Both the position numbers and the translations under genes were made by a program. 41,870 nucleotides of DNA, taken from Bradyrhizobium sp. STM 3843. Lineage in GTDB: Bacteria; Pseudomonadota; Alphaproteobacteria; Rhizobiales; Xanthobacteraceae. Shown piece after piece: positions 7,707-15,764 of this stretch. The notes below the pieces were generated by a model that saw only the letters and a program-made list of their open reading frames with translations, had not been told where the DNA came from and did no database searches. The DNA is taken from the NCBI RefSeq assembly GCF_000239815.1, contig NZ_CAFK01000292.1, positions 1 to 41,870 of the forward strand, given 5' to 3'. Each line of letters opens with the position of its first letter. Position 1 is the first letter of the stretch.

Positions 7707-9284
7707 ATGACCGAACGTCCGACCGACCTGTCCTCCTTCCCATCCTACCGCAAGTCGCGGCTGTCCCTGTTCTCGGCGCGCAAATTCGCGCTGATGGCCT
7801 CGGTGGTTGCGGGGCTGGGTGTCGCGGCCTATGGCCTGAGCCCGTCGAACGGTCCGGTGGACCTGTTCTCGAGCCCGGCGCATGCGCAGGTGGCCAATGA
7901 GGTGAGCAAGGTCGCCCGGCCGATCGGTTTTGCCGACATCGTGGAGCGGGTGAAGCCGTCGGTGATTTCGGTCAAGGTCAACATCAACGAGAAGGTCGCC
8001 AAGGACGACAGCGGCAACGATGACGATTCGCCGTTCCAGCCGGGCTCGCCGATGGAGCGCTTCTTCCGCCGCTTCGGCGGTCAGGATGGTATCCCAGGCC
8101 TGCGCGGCAATGGCCGCCGTGCCATCACCGGGCAGGGCTCCGGCTTCTTCATCTCGGCCGACGGCTTTGCCGTGACCAACAACCACGTGGTCGACGGCGC
8201 CAGCAAGGTCGAGGTGACGACCGACGACGGCAAGACCTACAGCGCCAAGGTGATCGGCACCGACCAGCGCACCGACGTCGCCCTGATCAAGGTCGAGGGC
8301 GGCTCGAACTTCCCGTTCGCCAAGCTGGCCGACGGCAAGCCGCGGATCGGCGACTGGGTGCTGGCGGTCGGCAACCCCTTCGGTCTCGGCGGCACGGTGA
8401 CGGCCGGCATCGTCTCGGCGATGGGCCGCGACATCGGCAACGGGCCGTATGACGACTTCATCCAGATCGACGCGCCCGTGAACAAGGGCAACTCCGGCGG
8501 TCCGGCCTTCAACGTCGACGGCGACGTGGTCGGCGTCAACACCGCGATCTATTCGCCCTCCGGCGGCAGCGTCGGCATCGCGTTCTCGATTCCCGCCTCG
8601 ACCGTGAAGAGCGTTGTGGCCCAGCTGAAGGACAAGGGCTCGGTCAGCCGTGGCTGGATCGGTGTCCAGATCCAGCCGGTGACGCAGGATATCGCCGACA
8701 GCCTCGGCATGAAGAAGGCGGAAGGCGCGCTGGTCGCTGAGCCCCAGGCCAGCGGCCCGGCCGCCAAAGCCGGGATCGAATCCGGCGACGTCATCACCTC
8801 GGTCAACGGCGAGTCGGTGAAGGATGCGCGCGAGCTCGCCCGCACCATCGGCGGCCTCGCGCCGGGGACCGCGGTCAAGCTCAACGTCCTGCACAAGGGC
8901 CAGGAGAAGGCGATCGACCTCACGCTCGGCAAGCTGCCCGACACCATCGAGGCCAAGGCCGATACCGGCAACGACAACAGCGGTCCGACCCGCGGTACCG
9001 ACGTGCCGAAGCTTGGCCTGACGGTCGCCCCGGCCAACAGCGTGGCCGGCGCCGGCAAGGAAGGCGTGGTCGTGACCGAGGTCGATCCGAAGAGCGCGGC
9101 GGCCGAGCGCGGCTTCAAGGAAGGCGACGTCATCCTCGAAGTCGCCGGCAAGAACGTGAGCTCGGCGGGTGACGTGCGCGATGCGCTCGCCGCGGCCAAG
9201 AACGATAACAAGAACAGCGTGCTGATGCGCGTGAAGAGCGGCGGCCAGTCGCGCTTCGTCGCGGTGCCGATCGCCAAGGGCTAA
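7707..9284 (+). CDS. degP: Periplasmic serine protease Do/DegP (HtrA family)
   Basis: A periplasmic protease and chaperone for misfolded envelope proteins, 525 residues from ATG 7707. That start has GGAG at 7695-7698; the frame is open to 7659 but lacks that signal. It has a cytoplasmic N-tail, then a signal/anchor helix (ALMASVVAGLGVAAYGL), then the trypsin-like domain with all three catalytic residues: His160 (VTNNHVVDGA), Asp190 (RTDVALIKV) and Ser263 (NKGNSGGPAF). Two PDZ domains begin near residues 315 and 435. The GQGSGFFISADGF segment before the His is typical. Length matches rhizobial DegP. It is followed by hairpins and the two-component pair, an order I associate with rhizobia. Confidence 0.96.
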   Translation: MTERPTDLSSFPSYRKSRLSLFSARKFALMASVVAGLGVAAYGLSPSNGPVDLFSSPAHAQVANEVSKVARPIGFADIVERVKPSVISVKVNINEKVAKDDSGNDDDSPFQPGSPMERFFRRFGGQDGIPGLRGNGRRAITGQGSGFFISADGFAVTNNHVVDGASKVEVTTDDGKTYSAKVIGTDQRTDVALIKVEGGSNFPFAKLADGKPRIGDWVLAVGNPFGLGGTVTAGIVSAMGRDIGNGPYDDFIQIDAPVNKGNSGGPAFNVDGDVVGVNTAIYSPSGGSVGIAFSIPASTVKSVVAQLKDKGSVSRGWIGVQIQPVTQDIADSLGMKKAEGALVAEPQASGPAAKAGIESGDVITSVNGESVKDARELARTIGGLAPGTAVKLNVLHKGQEKAIDLTLGKLPDTIEAKADTGNDNSGPTRGTDVPKLGLTVAPANSVAGAGKEGVVVTEVDPKSAAAERGFKEGDVILEVAGKNVSSAGDVRDALAAAKNDNKNSVLMRVKSGGQSRFVAVPIAKG

Positions 9285-9362
9285 GTGGCGCGTCAGGCTG
9301 TTCTTTCGAGACGGAGGAGATCGCCGGCATGTTGCCCCCGCGCCGGTGGGCTCCTTCGGGGG

Positions 9363-9460
9363 GCGGGCTTCGTGCCCGCTCCCTTAAACCTTCCGTTGGA
9401 CAACGCCCCCCTCCGTCGGAAGGAACTCGGGCGGTGAAGTCCCCCCAAGCTTCACCGCCC
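9363..9460 (+). terminator. Tandem hairpins downstream of degP
   Basis: First hairpin GCGGGC-TTCGT-GCCCGC at 9363-9379. The second is stronger, with an 11-bp stem GGGCGGTGAAG (9429-9439) and CTTCACCGCCC (9450-9460), followed by ACCTTTCTT. The T-run is imperfect, so termination may be partial. They separate degP from the response-regulator gene. Confidence 0.55.
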
Positions 9461-9539
9461 ACCTTTCTTGACTTCGTCTGCCTCGATTAACCCCCTGGCG
9501 CGGGTCGCCTTGCACCGAAACGGCGGCCGCGCCATGTAG

Positions 9540-10256
9540 ATGGAAGCAGAACCCGTGACCGGCCCCGTTTCCGAAATGCGCCTGTTGATCATCGAAGATG
9601 ACCGCGAGTCCGCCGATTATCTCGTGAAGGCGTTTCGCGAGGTCGGGCACATCGCCGATCTCGCCAGCGATGGCGAGGAGGGGCTCGCGATGGCCGAGAC
9701 CGGCGACTATGATGTCCTGGTCGTCGATCGCATGCTTCCCAAGCGCGACGGGCTGTCGCTGATCGGCGTGCTGCGCGACAAGGGTGACCGGACACCGGTG
9801 CTGATTCTTTCCGCGCTCGGCCAGGTCGATGACCGCATCAAGGGCCTGCGCGCCGGCGGCGACGATTATCTCCCGAAACCCTACGCTTTCGCCGAACTGT
9901 TGGCGCGCGTCGAGGTGCTCTCCCGCCGCCATGGCGGTCCGGCCGAGGAAACGGTCTACCGCGTCGGCGATCTCGAGCTCGACCGGCTGTCCCATCGCGT
10001 CGCCCGCGGCAAGGACGAGCTGACCTTGCAGCCGCGCGAGTTCCGGCTGCTCGAATACCTGATGAAACATGCCGGACAGGTGGTGACCCGCACCATGCTG
10101 CTGGAAAACGTCTGGGACTATCACTTCGATCCGCAGACCAATGTGATCGACGTGCACATCTCGCGGCTGCGCTCCAAGATCGACAAGGGCTTCGAACGCC
10201 CGCTGCTCCATACCATCCGCGGCGCGGGGTACATGATCCGTGACGGCCTTCGGTAA
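9540..10256 (+). CDS. OmpR-family response regulator
   Basis: A two-domain transcription factor of 238 residues from ATG 9540; an ATG at 9576 giving MRLLIIEDDRESAD is an equally good start and fits the family better. The receiver domain (about 13-125) has the acidic pair EDD at 19-21, phosphoacceptor Asp63 (LVVDRMLP), and the conserved Lys in YLPKPYAF. The winged-helix DNA-binding domain (about 140-235) shows LTLQPREFRLLEYLM, VWDYHFDPQTNVIDVHISRL and the closing IRGAGYMIRD. It overlaps the kinase gene by 17 bp, implying translational coupling and a cognate pair. Its targets are unknown; degP just upstream and the kinase's envelope position make an envelope signal plausible. Confidence 0.93.
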   Translation: MEAEPVTGPVSEMRLLIIEDDRESADYLVKAFREVGHIADLASDGEEGLAMAETGDYDVLVVDRMLPKRDGLSLIGVLRDKGDRTPVLILSALGQVDDRIKGLRAGGDDYLPKPYAFAELLARVEVLSRRHGGPAEETVYRVGDLELDRLSHRVARGKDELTLQPREFRLLEYLMKHAGQVVTRTMLLENVWDYHFDPQTNVIDVHISRLRSKIDKGFERPLLHTIRGAGYMIRDGLR

Positions 10257-11700
10257 GCTGATCCGAACCACCGCGTTCCGGTTGACGCTGGTCTATCTGG
10301 CGCTGTTTGCGCTGTTTGCGGCCTCGCTGCTCGGCTATTTCGCCTGGAACACCCGCCGCCTCATCACCGAGCAGATCTCGACCACCGTCACCGCCGAGAT
10401 CAGCGAGATGATCGACATCTACTCGCGGCGCGGCCTGCACGGGCTGGGGCTCACCATCGAGAGCCGGGCGCTGCGCCCGGGCGCCAATCTTTACCTCGTC
10501 ACCACGCCGACCGGCCAGGCGATCGCCGGCAATGTCGGCTCGCTTGCGCCGGGCGTCATGGGCTCATCCGGCTGGTCGGAGACGTTCTACCGGCGCTTCG
10601 ATGATCGCGGCGAGGAGAACCATCGCGCGCTGGTCTATGTCACACAGCTCAGTAACGGCTTCCGCCTGCTGATCGGGCGGGACCTGGAGGAGCGCAGGCG
10701 GATGTTCGGCATCGTGGCCAAGGCCGCGCAATGGTCGGTGCTGGTGGTCGTCGTGCTCGGCATCGGCGGCGGCATCTTCGTTGCGCGCCGGGTGCTGCGC
10801 CGGATCGACGCGATGACCGGCACCACGCGCCGGATCATGGCAGGCGACCTGTCGGGCCGACTGCCGGTGGGGCGCAGCGGCGACGAGCTCGATCGTCTCG
10901 CCGAAAACCTCAATGCGATGCTGGAGCGGATCGAGGCGCTGATGACCGGCCTCAAGGAGGTTTCCGACAACATCGCGCATGATCTGAAGACGCCGCTGAC
11001 GCGCTTGCGCAACCGCGCCGAGGAGGCGCTGGCGAAGTCGCGCACCGAGGGCGAATATCGCTCCGCGCTGGAGCGCACGATCGAGGAATCCGACGGCCTG
11101 ATCCGTACCTTCAATGCGCTCTTGATGATCGCGCGCGCCGAGTCGGGCCAGGCGCGCGGCGACATGGTCGATTTCGACGCCGCCGAGGTTGCGAATGGTA
11201 TTCATGAGCTTTACGAGCCGCTCGCCGAGGACGATGGCATGGTCCTGCGTGTCAAAGCGGTGGCGGCGCCGCTTCACGGCAATCGTGAGCTGATCAGCCA
11301 GGCGCTCGCCAACCTGGTCGAGAATGCGATCAAATACGGCAAGCCCGCTGCGCTGCCGCTCGGTGCCGAGGCGGCGGCTGTTAGCAAAGAGATCTGGATC
11401 GAGGCGCGGCGCCAGGGCGATCAGGTGCTCCTGAGCGTGACCGATCGTGGTCCGGGGATTCCCGAAACCGAGCGTAAGCACGCTGTCGAGCGTTTCGTGC
11501 GTCTGGAGGCCAGCCGCACCCTGCCGGGTTCCGGCCTCGGCCTCAGCCTGGCGTCGGCGGTGGCCACCCTGCACGGTGGCGAACTCCGGCTCAGCGACGC
11601 CAATCCCGGCCTGGTCGCAACCCTGCTGCTACCTGCCGCCGCAGGTCTTCCCGCAAGGCTTGCAGCTCAAACCGCGGATGTGCCACAGAAGGCCGCATGA
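10240..11700 (+). CDS. Two-component sensor histidine kinase
   Basis: A 486-residue membrane kinase starting at a GTG inside the end of the regulator gene. Helix 1 is about residues 12-35, a periplasmic sensor of about 125 residues follows, then helix 2 (about 165-185) and HAMP (about 186-238). The dimerisation/phosphoacceptor motif DNIAHDLKTPLTRLRNRAEE carries His247. The ATP-binding domain has the N box NLVENAIKYG, the G1 box VTDRGPGIPE and the G2 box GSGLGLSLASAV. A stretch between the N and G1 boxes (about 370-385, ALPLGAEAAAV) is longer than usual. The stop overlaps the glnE start as ATGA. It is most likely the partner of the adjacent OmpR-type regulator; the signal is not deducible. Confidence 0.93.
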   Translation: MTAFGKLIRTTAFRLTLVYLALFALFAASLLGYFAWNTRRLITEQISTTVTAEISEMIDIYSRRGLHGLGLTIESRALRPGANLYLVTTPTGQAIAGNVGSLAPGVMGSSGWSETFYRRFDDRGEENHRALVYVTQLSNGFRLLIGRDLEERRRMFGIVAKAAQWSVLVVVVLGIGGGIFVARRVLRRIDAMTGTTRRIMAGDLSGRLPVGRSGDELDRLAENLNAMLERIEALMTGLKEVSDNIAHDLKTPLTRLRNRAEEALAKSRTEGEYRSALERTIEESDGLIRTFNALLMIARAESGQARGDMVDFDAAEVANGIHELYEPLAEDDGMVLRVKAVAAPLHGNRELISQALANLVENAIKYGKPAALPLGAEAAAVSKEIWIEARRQGDQVLLSVTDRGPGIPETERKHAVERFVRLEASRTLPGSGLGLSLASAVATLHGGELRLSDANPGLVATLLLPAAAGLPARLAAQTADVPQKAA

Positions 11701-14654
11701 TCTCATCCGCGCCGGGACACGCGGACGGAAACATGCTGGCCGCGCGCTTCGTGAGCGGCCCGCATGTCCGTACGCCCGTCAAAGCCGAAGCTCGCCTCAA
11801 TGACTGGCTCGCCGAACTGGAGCCGGCCCAGGCGGCCGGCTTGCGGGCTCTGCTGGGAGAGGGTGTTGCGCGAACCATCCTGCTCGGCATCGCCGAGCAC
11901 TCGCCCTATCTCTTCGACCTCATCCGCGCCGACGCCGCGCGCTTGTTGCGCCTTCTCCGCAGCGAGCCGCAATCGCATCTTGCCGGTCTGATCGAGGGGA
12001 CCTCGCGCGAGGTGTTCGCCGCGAGCAGCGAGGCCGACGTGATGCGTCTGTTGCGGCGGATGAAATCCGAGGCAGCGCTGCTGATCGCGCTGTGCGACAT
12101 CGGCGGGGTCTGGCCGGTGATGCAGGTCACGGCGGGGCTGACCGACATTGCGGTGAATTCGGTGCAGATGGCGCTGCGCTATCTGCTCCGGCAGGAGGCC
12201 ATGCGCGGCCGGCTGCTGCCTCAGGATGCCGAGCGCCCGGAAGCAGGCAGCGGCCTGTTCGCGCTCGCCATGGGCAAGATGGGCGCAGGCGAGCTCAATT
12301 ATTCCAGCGACATCGACCTGATCGTGTTCTTCGATCCCGAAGTCACGAATCTGGCGCGCGACATCGAGCCGCAACCGTTCTTCGTGCGGGTGACGCAGGC
12401 GATGGCGCGGCTGCTTCAGAGCCGCACCACTGACGGCTACGTCTTCAGGGTCGACCTGAGGCTGCGGCCCGATCCCGCTTCAACGCAAGTGGCGATGTCG
12501 ACCGAGGCCGCGCTGCACTACTACGAGCGGGAGGGGCGCACCTGGGAGCGCGCCGCGATGATCAAGGCGCGCGTCTGCGCCGGCGATGTCGAGGCCGGCG
12601 AGGCGCTGCTCGCGGAGCTTTCGCCGTTCGTCTGGCGCAAGCATCTCGATTTCCAGGCGCTTGCCGATGTCCACGACATGAAGCGGCAGATGCAGGTCTA
12701 TCGCGGCCAGAGCGAGATCTCGGTCGAAGGCCATAATGTCAAGGTCGGTCGCGGCGGCATCCGCGAGATCGAGTTCTTCGCTCAGACTCAGCAGCTGATC
12801 GCGGGCGGCCGCCACGCGGACCTGCGCGTCCGCCAGACCCTGCAGGCGCTCGACGTGCTCGCGGCCAGCAACTGGATCACCGATCAGGCGCGCGACGAGC
12901 TGGCTACGGCCTATCAGTTCCTGCGCCGGGTCGAGCATCGCTTGCAGATGGTCGCGGACGAGCAGACCCATAGCCTGCCCGAGGATCCCGAGGCGGCGGA
13001 GCGGTTCGCGCAGTTCTTCGGCTATGAGAATCGCGACGCCTTTGCCAAGGACCTGCTGTTCCAGCTCGACATCGTGCAGGGCCATTACGCGAAACTGTTC
13101 GAGGGCGATCCCACGGGAACGGCGAGCCTGCCGCCGGTCGAATATGGCGTCGGCCCCGAGGAGCCGCGGCTGCTCGAGCATCTCGTCACGCTCGGCTTCC
13201 GTGATCCCGTTACGGTGGCGAAGACGCTGCAGCAATGGCTGGCAGGCGAGTATCGCGTGTTCAGGACCGAGACGACGCGTGCAGCCTTCACCGATTTCGT
13301 GCCGGCGCTGATCGATTGCCTGGCGCGTGCCGACGAGCCCGACCGCGCGGTCGCCGCGTTCGACCGCTTCCTGCAGGCGCTACAGCGGGGTGGGCGGCTG
13401 ATCACGCTGCTCGGGCAGAACCGCGATCTGGTCGCGCTGGTGGCGCTGGTGCTCGGCGCCGCGCCGCGGCTCGGCGACATGCTGGCGCGGGCTCCGCAGC
13501 TGATGGACGGGCTGATCGATCCGCGCTTCTTCGGCGCCATGCCCGACAAGCGTGAATTGTCGGAGCGGCTTGCGGCGACACTCGCGGACGCCGGAACCTA
13601 CGAAGAGTTTCTCGATCGTCTCAGGCTGTTCGGCCAGGAAAGCCTGTTCCTGATCGGAACGCGCATCCTCTCCGGCACGGTATCGGCGCAGCAGGCGGGC
13701 CTTGCTTTCGCGGACGTCGCCGAGGGCATCGTCCACACCGTGCACGGCCTCGTCACCGAGCGGTTCGCCGCCCAGCACGGCCGCATCAAGGATCAGGAGA
13801 CCGCGATTATCGCGATGGGCCGGCTCGGCGCGCGCGAGATGACCGCGTCCTCCGATCTCGACCTGATCCTGCTTTACGACTTCGATCCCGATGAGCCGGA
13901 GTCGGATGGCGAGCGTTCGCTGCAGGGACCGCATTATTTCGCCCGCTTCACCCAGCGGCTGATCTCGGCCTTCACCTCGCGCACCAATTACGGCGTGCTC
14001 TATGACATCGACATGCGGCTGCGGCCCTCGGGCCGCGCCGGGCCGCTGGCCTCGCATATCTCGTCGTTTGCGCATTATCAGGAGCGTGAGGCCTGGACCT
14101 GGGAGCACATGGCGCTGACCCGCGCGCGGGTGATCTCGGCCTCGCCGGCGTTTCGGGCCCGGATCGAGGAGATCATTCAAACCGCGCTGCGGCGGCCGCG
14201 TGATGCTGCGGCGATCGCGCGCGACGTCGCCGACATGCGGCGCGCGATCGCGATGGAGAAGGGCGAGGGCGATCTCTGGAATCTCAAGCAGGCCGCCGGC
14301 GGCATGGTCGATATCGACTTCATCGCGCAATATCTGCAACTCGTGCACGCCGCCAGGCGGCCTGAGATCCTCGACGTCTCTTCGCTCCAGGTGCTCGAGA
14401 ACGCGGAGCGGCTGGAGGTGCTGCCGCGCGCGGATGCCTATATCCTGCGCCAGGCGGCGCGGCTCTATCAGGATCTCACCCAGATCGTCAGACTCTGCGT
14501 CAGCGGCAAGTTCAAGCCGGAGCAGGCCGGCGAGGACCTGTTGCGCGTGATGGCGCGCGCCGGCGACGCGCCGGATTTCTCGGCGCTGGAAGCGCGCGTG
14601 CGCGAGACCCAGGCCGAGGTGCGCAGGGTGTTCGTGGCGCTGCTGGAGGGCTGA
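11697..14654 (+). CDS. glnE: Bifunctional glutamine synthetase adenylyltransferase / deadenylylase
   Basis: A cytosolic regulator that adds AMP to glutamine synthetase or removes it under control of PII, setting nitrogen assimilation. It has 985 residues, close to the usual 950-1000. Two nucleotidyltransferase halves are visible. The N-terminal (deadenylylase) half has FALAMGKMGAGELNYSSD with metal-binding Asp205 and Asp207. The C-terminal (adenylylase) half has AIIAMGRLGAREMTASSD with Asp720 and Asp722. Both are followed by RLRP-type motifs (DLRLRPDP, DMRLRPSG). The start overlaps the kinase stop by 4 bp (ATGA), so glnE is translationally coupled to the two-component system. A weak hairpin at 14661-14675 lies after the stop, between convergent genes. 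Confidence 0.96.
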   Translation: MISSAPGHADGNMLAARFVSGPHVRTPVKAEARLNDWLAELEPAQAAGLRALLGEGVARTILLGIAEHSPYLFDLIRADAARLLRLLRSEPQSHLAGLIEGTSREVFAASSEADVMRLLRRMKSEAALLIALCDIGGVWPVMQVTAGLTDIAVNSVQMALRYLLRQEAMRGRLLPQDAERPEAGSGLFALAMGKMGAGELNYSSDIDLIVFFDPEVTNLARDIEPQPFFVRVTQAMARLLQSRTTDGYVFRVDLRLRPDPASTQVAMSTEAALHYYEREGRTWERAAMIKARVCAGDVEAGEALLAELSPFVWRKHLDFQALADVHDMKRQMQVYRGQSEISVEGHNVKVGRGGIREIEFFAQTQQLIAGGRHADLRVRQTLQALDVLAASNWITDQARDELATAYQFLRRVEHRLQMVADEQTHSLPEDPEAAERFAQFFGYENRDAFAKDLLFQLDIVQGHYAKLFEGDPTGTASLPPVEYGVGPEEPRLLEHLVTLGFRDPVTVAKTLQQWLAGEYRVFRTETTRAAFTDFVPALIDCLARADEPDRAVAAFDRFLQALQRGGRLITLLGQNRDLVALVALVLGAAPRLGDMLARAPQLMDGLIDPRFFGAMPDKRELSERLAATLADAGTYEEFLDRLRLFGQESLFLIGTRILSGTVSAQQAGLAFADVAEGIVHTVHGLVTERFAAQHGRIKDQETAIIAMGRLGAREMTASSDLDLILLYDFDPDEPESDGERSLQGPHYFARFTQRLISAFTSRTNYGVLYDIDMRLRPSGRAGPLASHISSFAHYQEREAWTWEHMALTRARVISASPAFRARIEEIIQTALRRPRDAAAIARDVADMRRAIAMEKGEGDLWNLKQAAGGMVDIDFIAQYLQLVHAARRPEILDVSSLQVLENAERLEVLPRADAYILRQAARLYQDLTQIVRLCVSGKFKPEQAGEDLLRVMARAGDAPDFSALEARVRETQAEVRRVFVALLEG

Positions 14655-14685
14655 TCGCTTCGGCGCTCAACGCCGCGACAGATTC

Positions 14686-14922
14686 TCAGGCCTTTTCCTT
14701 CGCGGCCTGCTTCAGCGTGGCGATCGCCTCGAATACATCGGGATCGAGGCCGGCGCCGCCGGCATCGTGATGGGCGAAGATCGACTTGCGCATGCGCGGG
14801 TCCCAGAATTTCTTGATGTGCTCGGCGACTCCGGCAACCGTCTTGTCGCGGCCCTGGGCGTGAAAGAATTTGCCGATCTGGTTGGCCATGTAGATCAGGC
14901 GATCGTGGGTGTCATGCGACAT
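14686..14922 (-). CDS. fdsD: Formate dehydrogenase delta subunit
   Basis: A small 78-residue protein starting MSHDTHDRLIYMANQIGKFF, the typical opening of FdsD. It is required for activity of NAD-dependent molybdenum formate dehydrogenase, probably in cofactor insertion or enzyme stability together with FdhD. The segment HIKKFWDPRMRKSIFAH is the conserved core. The frame is open upstream to 15000, but the ATG at 14922 overlaps the end of fdhD by 11 bp and matches family length. It is the last gene of the operon and converges with glnE 31 bp away. Confidence 0.9.
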   Translation of the reverse strand: MSHDTHDRLIYMANQIGKFFHAQGRDKTVAGVAEHIKKFWDPRMRKSIFAHHDAGGAGLDPDVFEAIATLKQAAKEKA

Positions 14923-15760
14923 GCATTGTATCCGCTTGGCTGGATCGCGCGTCTGCATCGATAGCGGCGGCGATCCGTTCGGGGTGGGTGAAGATCTCAA
15001 AACCGTCGTTGCGGGCCACCGCCACCAGCGTGATGCCGGCGGCGTCGGCCGTTCGTATCGCGAGCGCGGTCGGCGCGGAGACCGCGACCACGACCGGCGC
15101 GCCCATCGCGGCTGCCTTCTGGACCATCTCGACCGAGACGCGGCTGGTCAAAAGGACGATGCCATCGTGCGCCGGCGTGCGGGCCTGTGCGAGGCTGCCC
15201 GCGAGCTTGTCGAGCGCGTTGTGGCGGCCGACATCCTCGCGAAGGGAGACGATGCCACGCCCTGCGGTCCAGAACGCCGCAGCATGCACGGCGCGGGTCT
15301 CATGATTGAGCTTCTGCAGCGGCTCGATCGAACCGAGCGCCGTCATGATCTCGCGCGGGGAGAACCGCCGCCCAGTCGGGACCGGCGAAGGTGGACGGAC
15401 CGCCTCCGCAATCGAATCGATGCCGCAGAGGCCACAGCCGGTGGGGCCGGCGATATGGCGGCGGCGTTCGGCCATGCGCGCAGCGAGTTCGGGCTTAAGC
15501 CACATCCTGATCTCGACGCCGTCATCGAGCGTGACGATCTCGAGTGAGGTGATGTCGTCGCGCGAGGCAACGATGCCTTCGTTGAGGCTGAAGCCGATGC
15601 CGAAATCGGCGAGGTCCTGCGGCGTCCCCATCATGACGGCATGGGTGCCGCCATTATAGGTCAGCGCAATCGCGGTCTCCTCCGGCACGCGACGGGTGCC
15701 TTCGCTGAAGGCTCCGTCGCGCCAGACCAGACGATCTGCGATGCGCACCGCATCCGACAT
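14912..15760 (-). CDS. fdhD: Formate dehydrogenase accessory sulfurtransferase FdhD (FdsC)
   Basis: Transfers sulfur to the molybdenum cofactor before its insertion into formate dehydrogenase and binds bis-MGD. It has 282 residues from the ATG at 15760, 4 bp after the fdsA stop; the frame extends to 15823 but would overlap fdsA. The sulfur-carrying CXXC loop is present as GCGLCG (Cys109, Cys112), equivalent to the pair in E. coli FdhD. Other family segments seen are NEGIVASRDDI, the VHAAAFW region and LREDVGRHNALDKL, the last being the strongest signature. It sits between the catalytic and delta subunit genes, as in fdsGBACD operons. Confidence 0.94.
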   Translation of the reverse strand: MSDAVRIADRLVWRDGAFSEGTRRVPEETAIALTYNGGTHAVMMGTPQDLADFGIGFSLNEGIVASRDDITSLEIVTLDDGVEIRMWLKPELAARMAERRRHIAGPTGCGLCGIDSIAEAVRPPSPVPTGRRFSPREIMTALGSIEPLQKLNHETRAVHAAAFWTAGRGIVSLREDVGRHNALDKLAGSLAQARTPAHDGIVLLTSRVSVEMVQKAAAMGAPVVVAVSAPTALAIRTADAAGITLVAVARNDGFEIFTHPERIAAAIDADARSSQADTMHVA

Positions 15761-15764
15761 CAGC

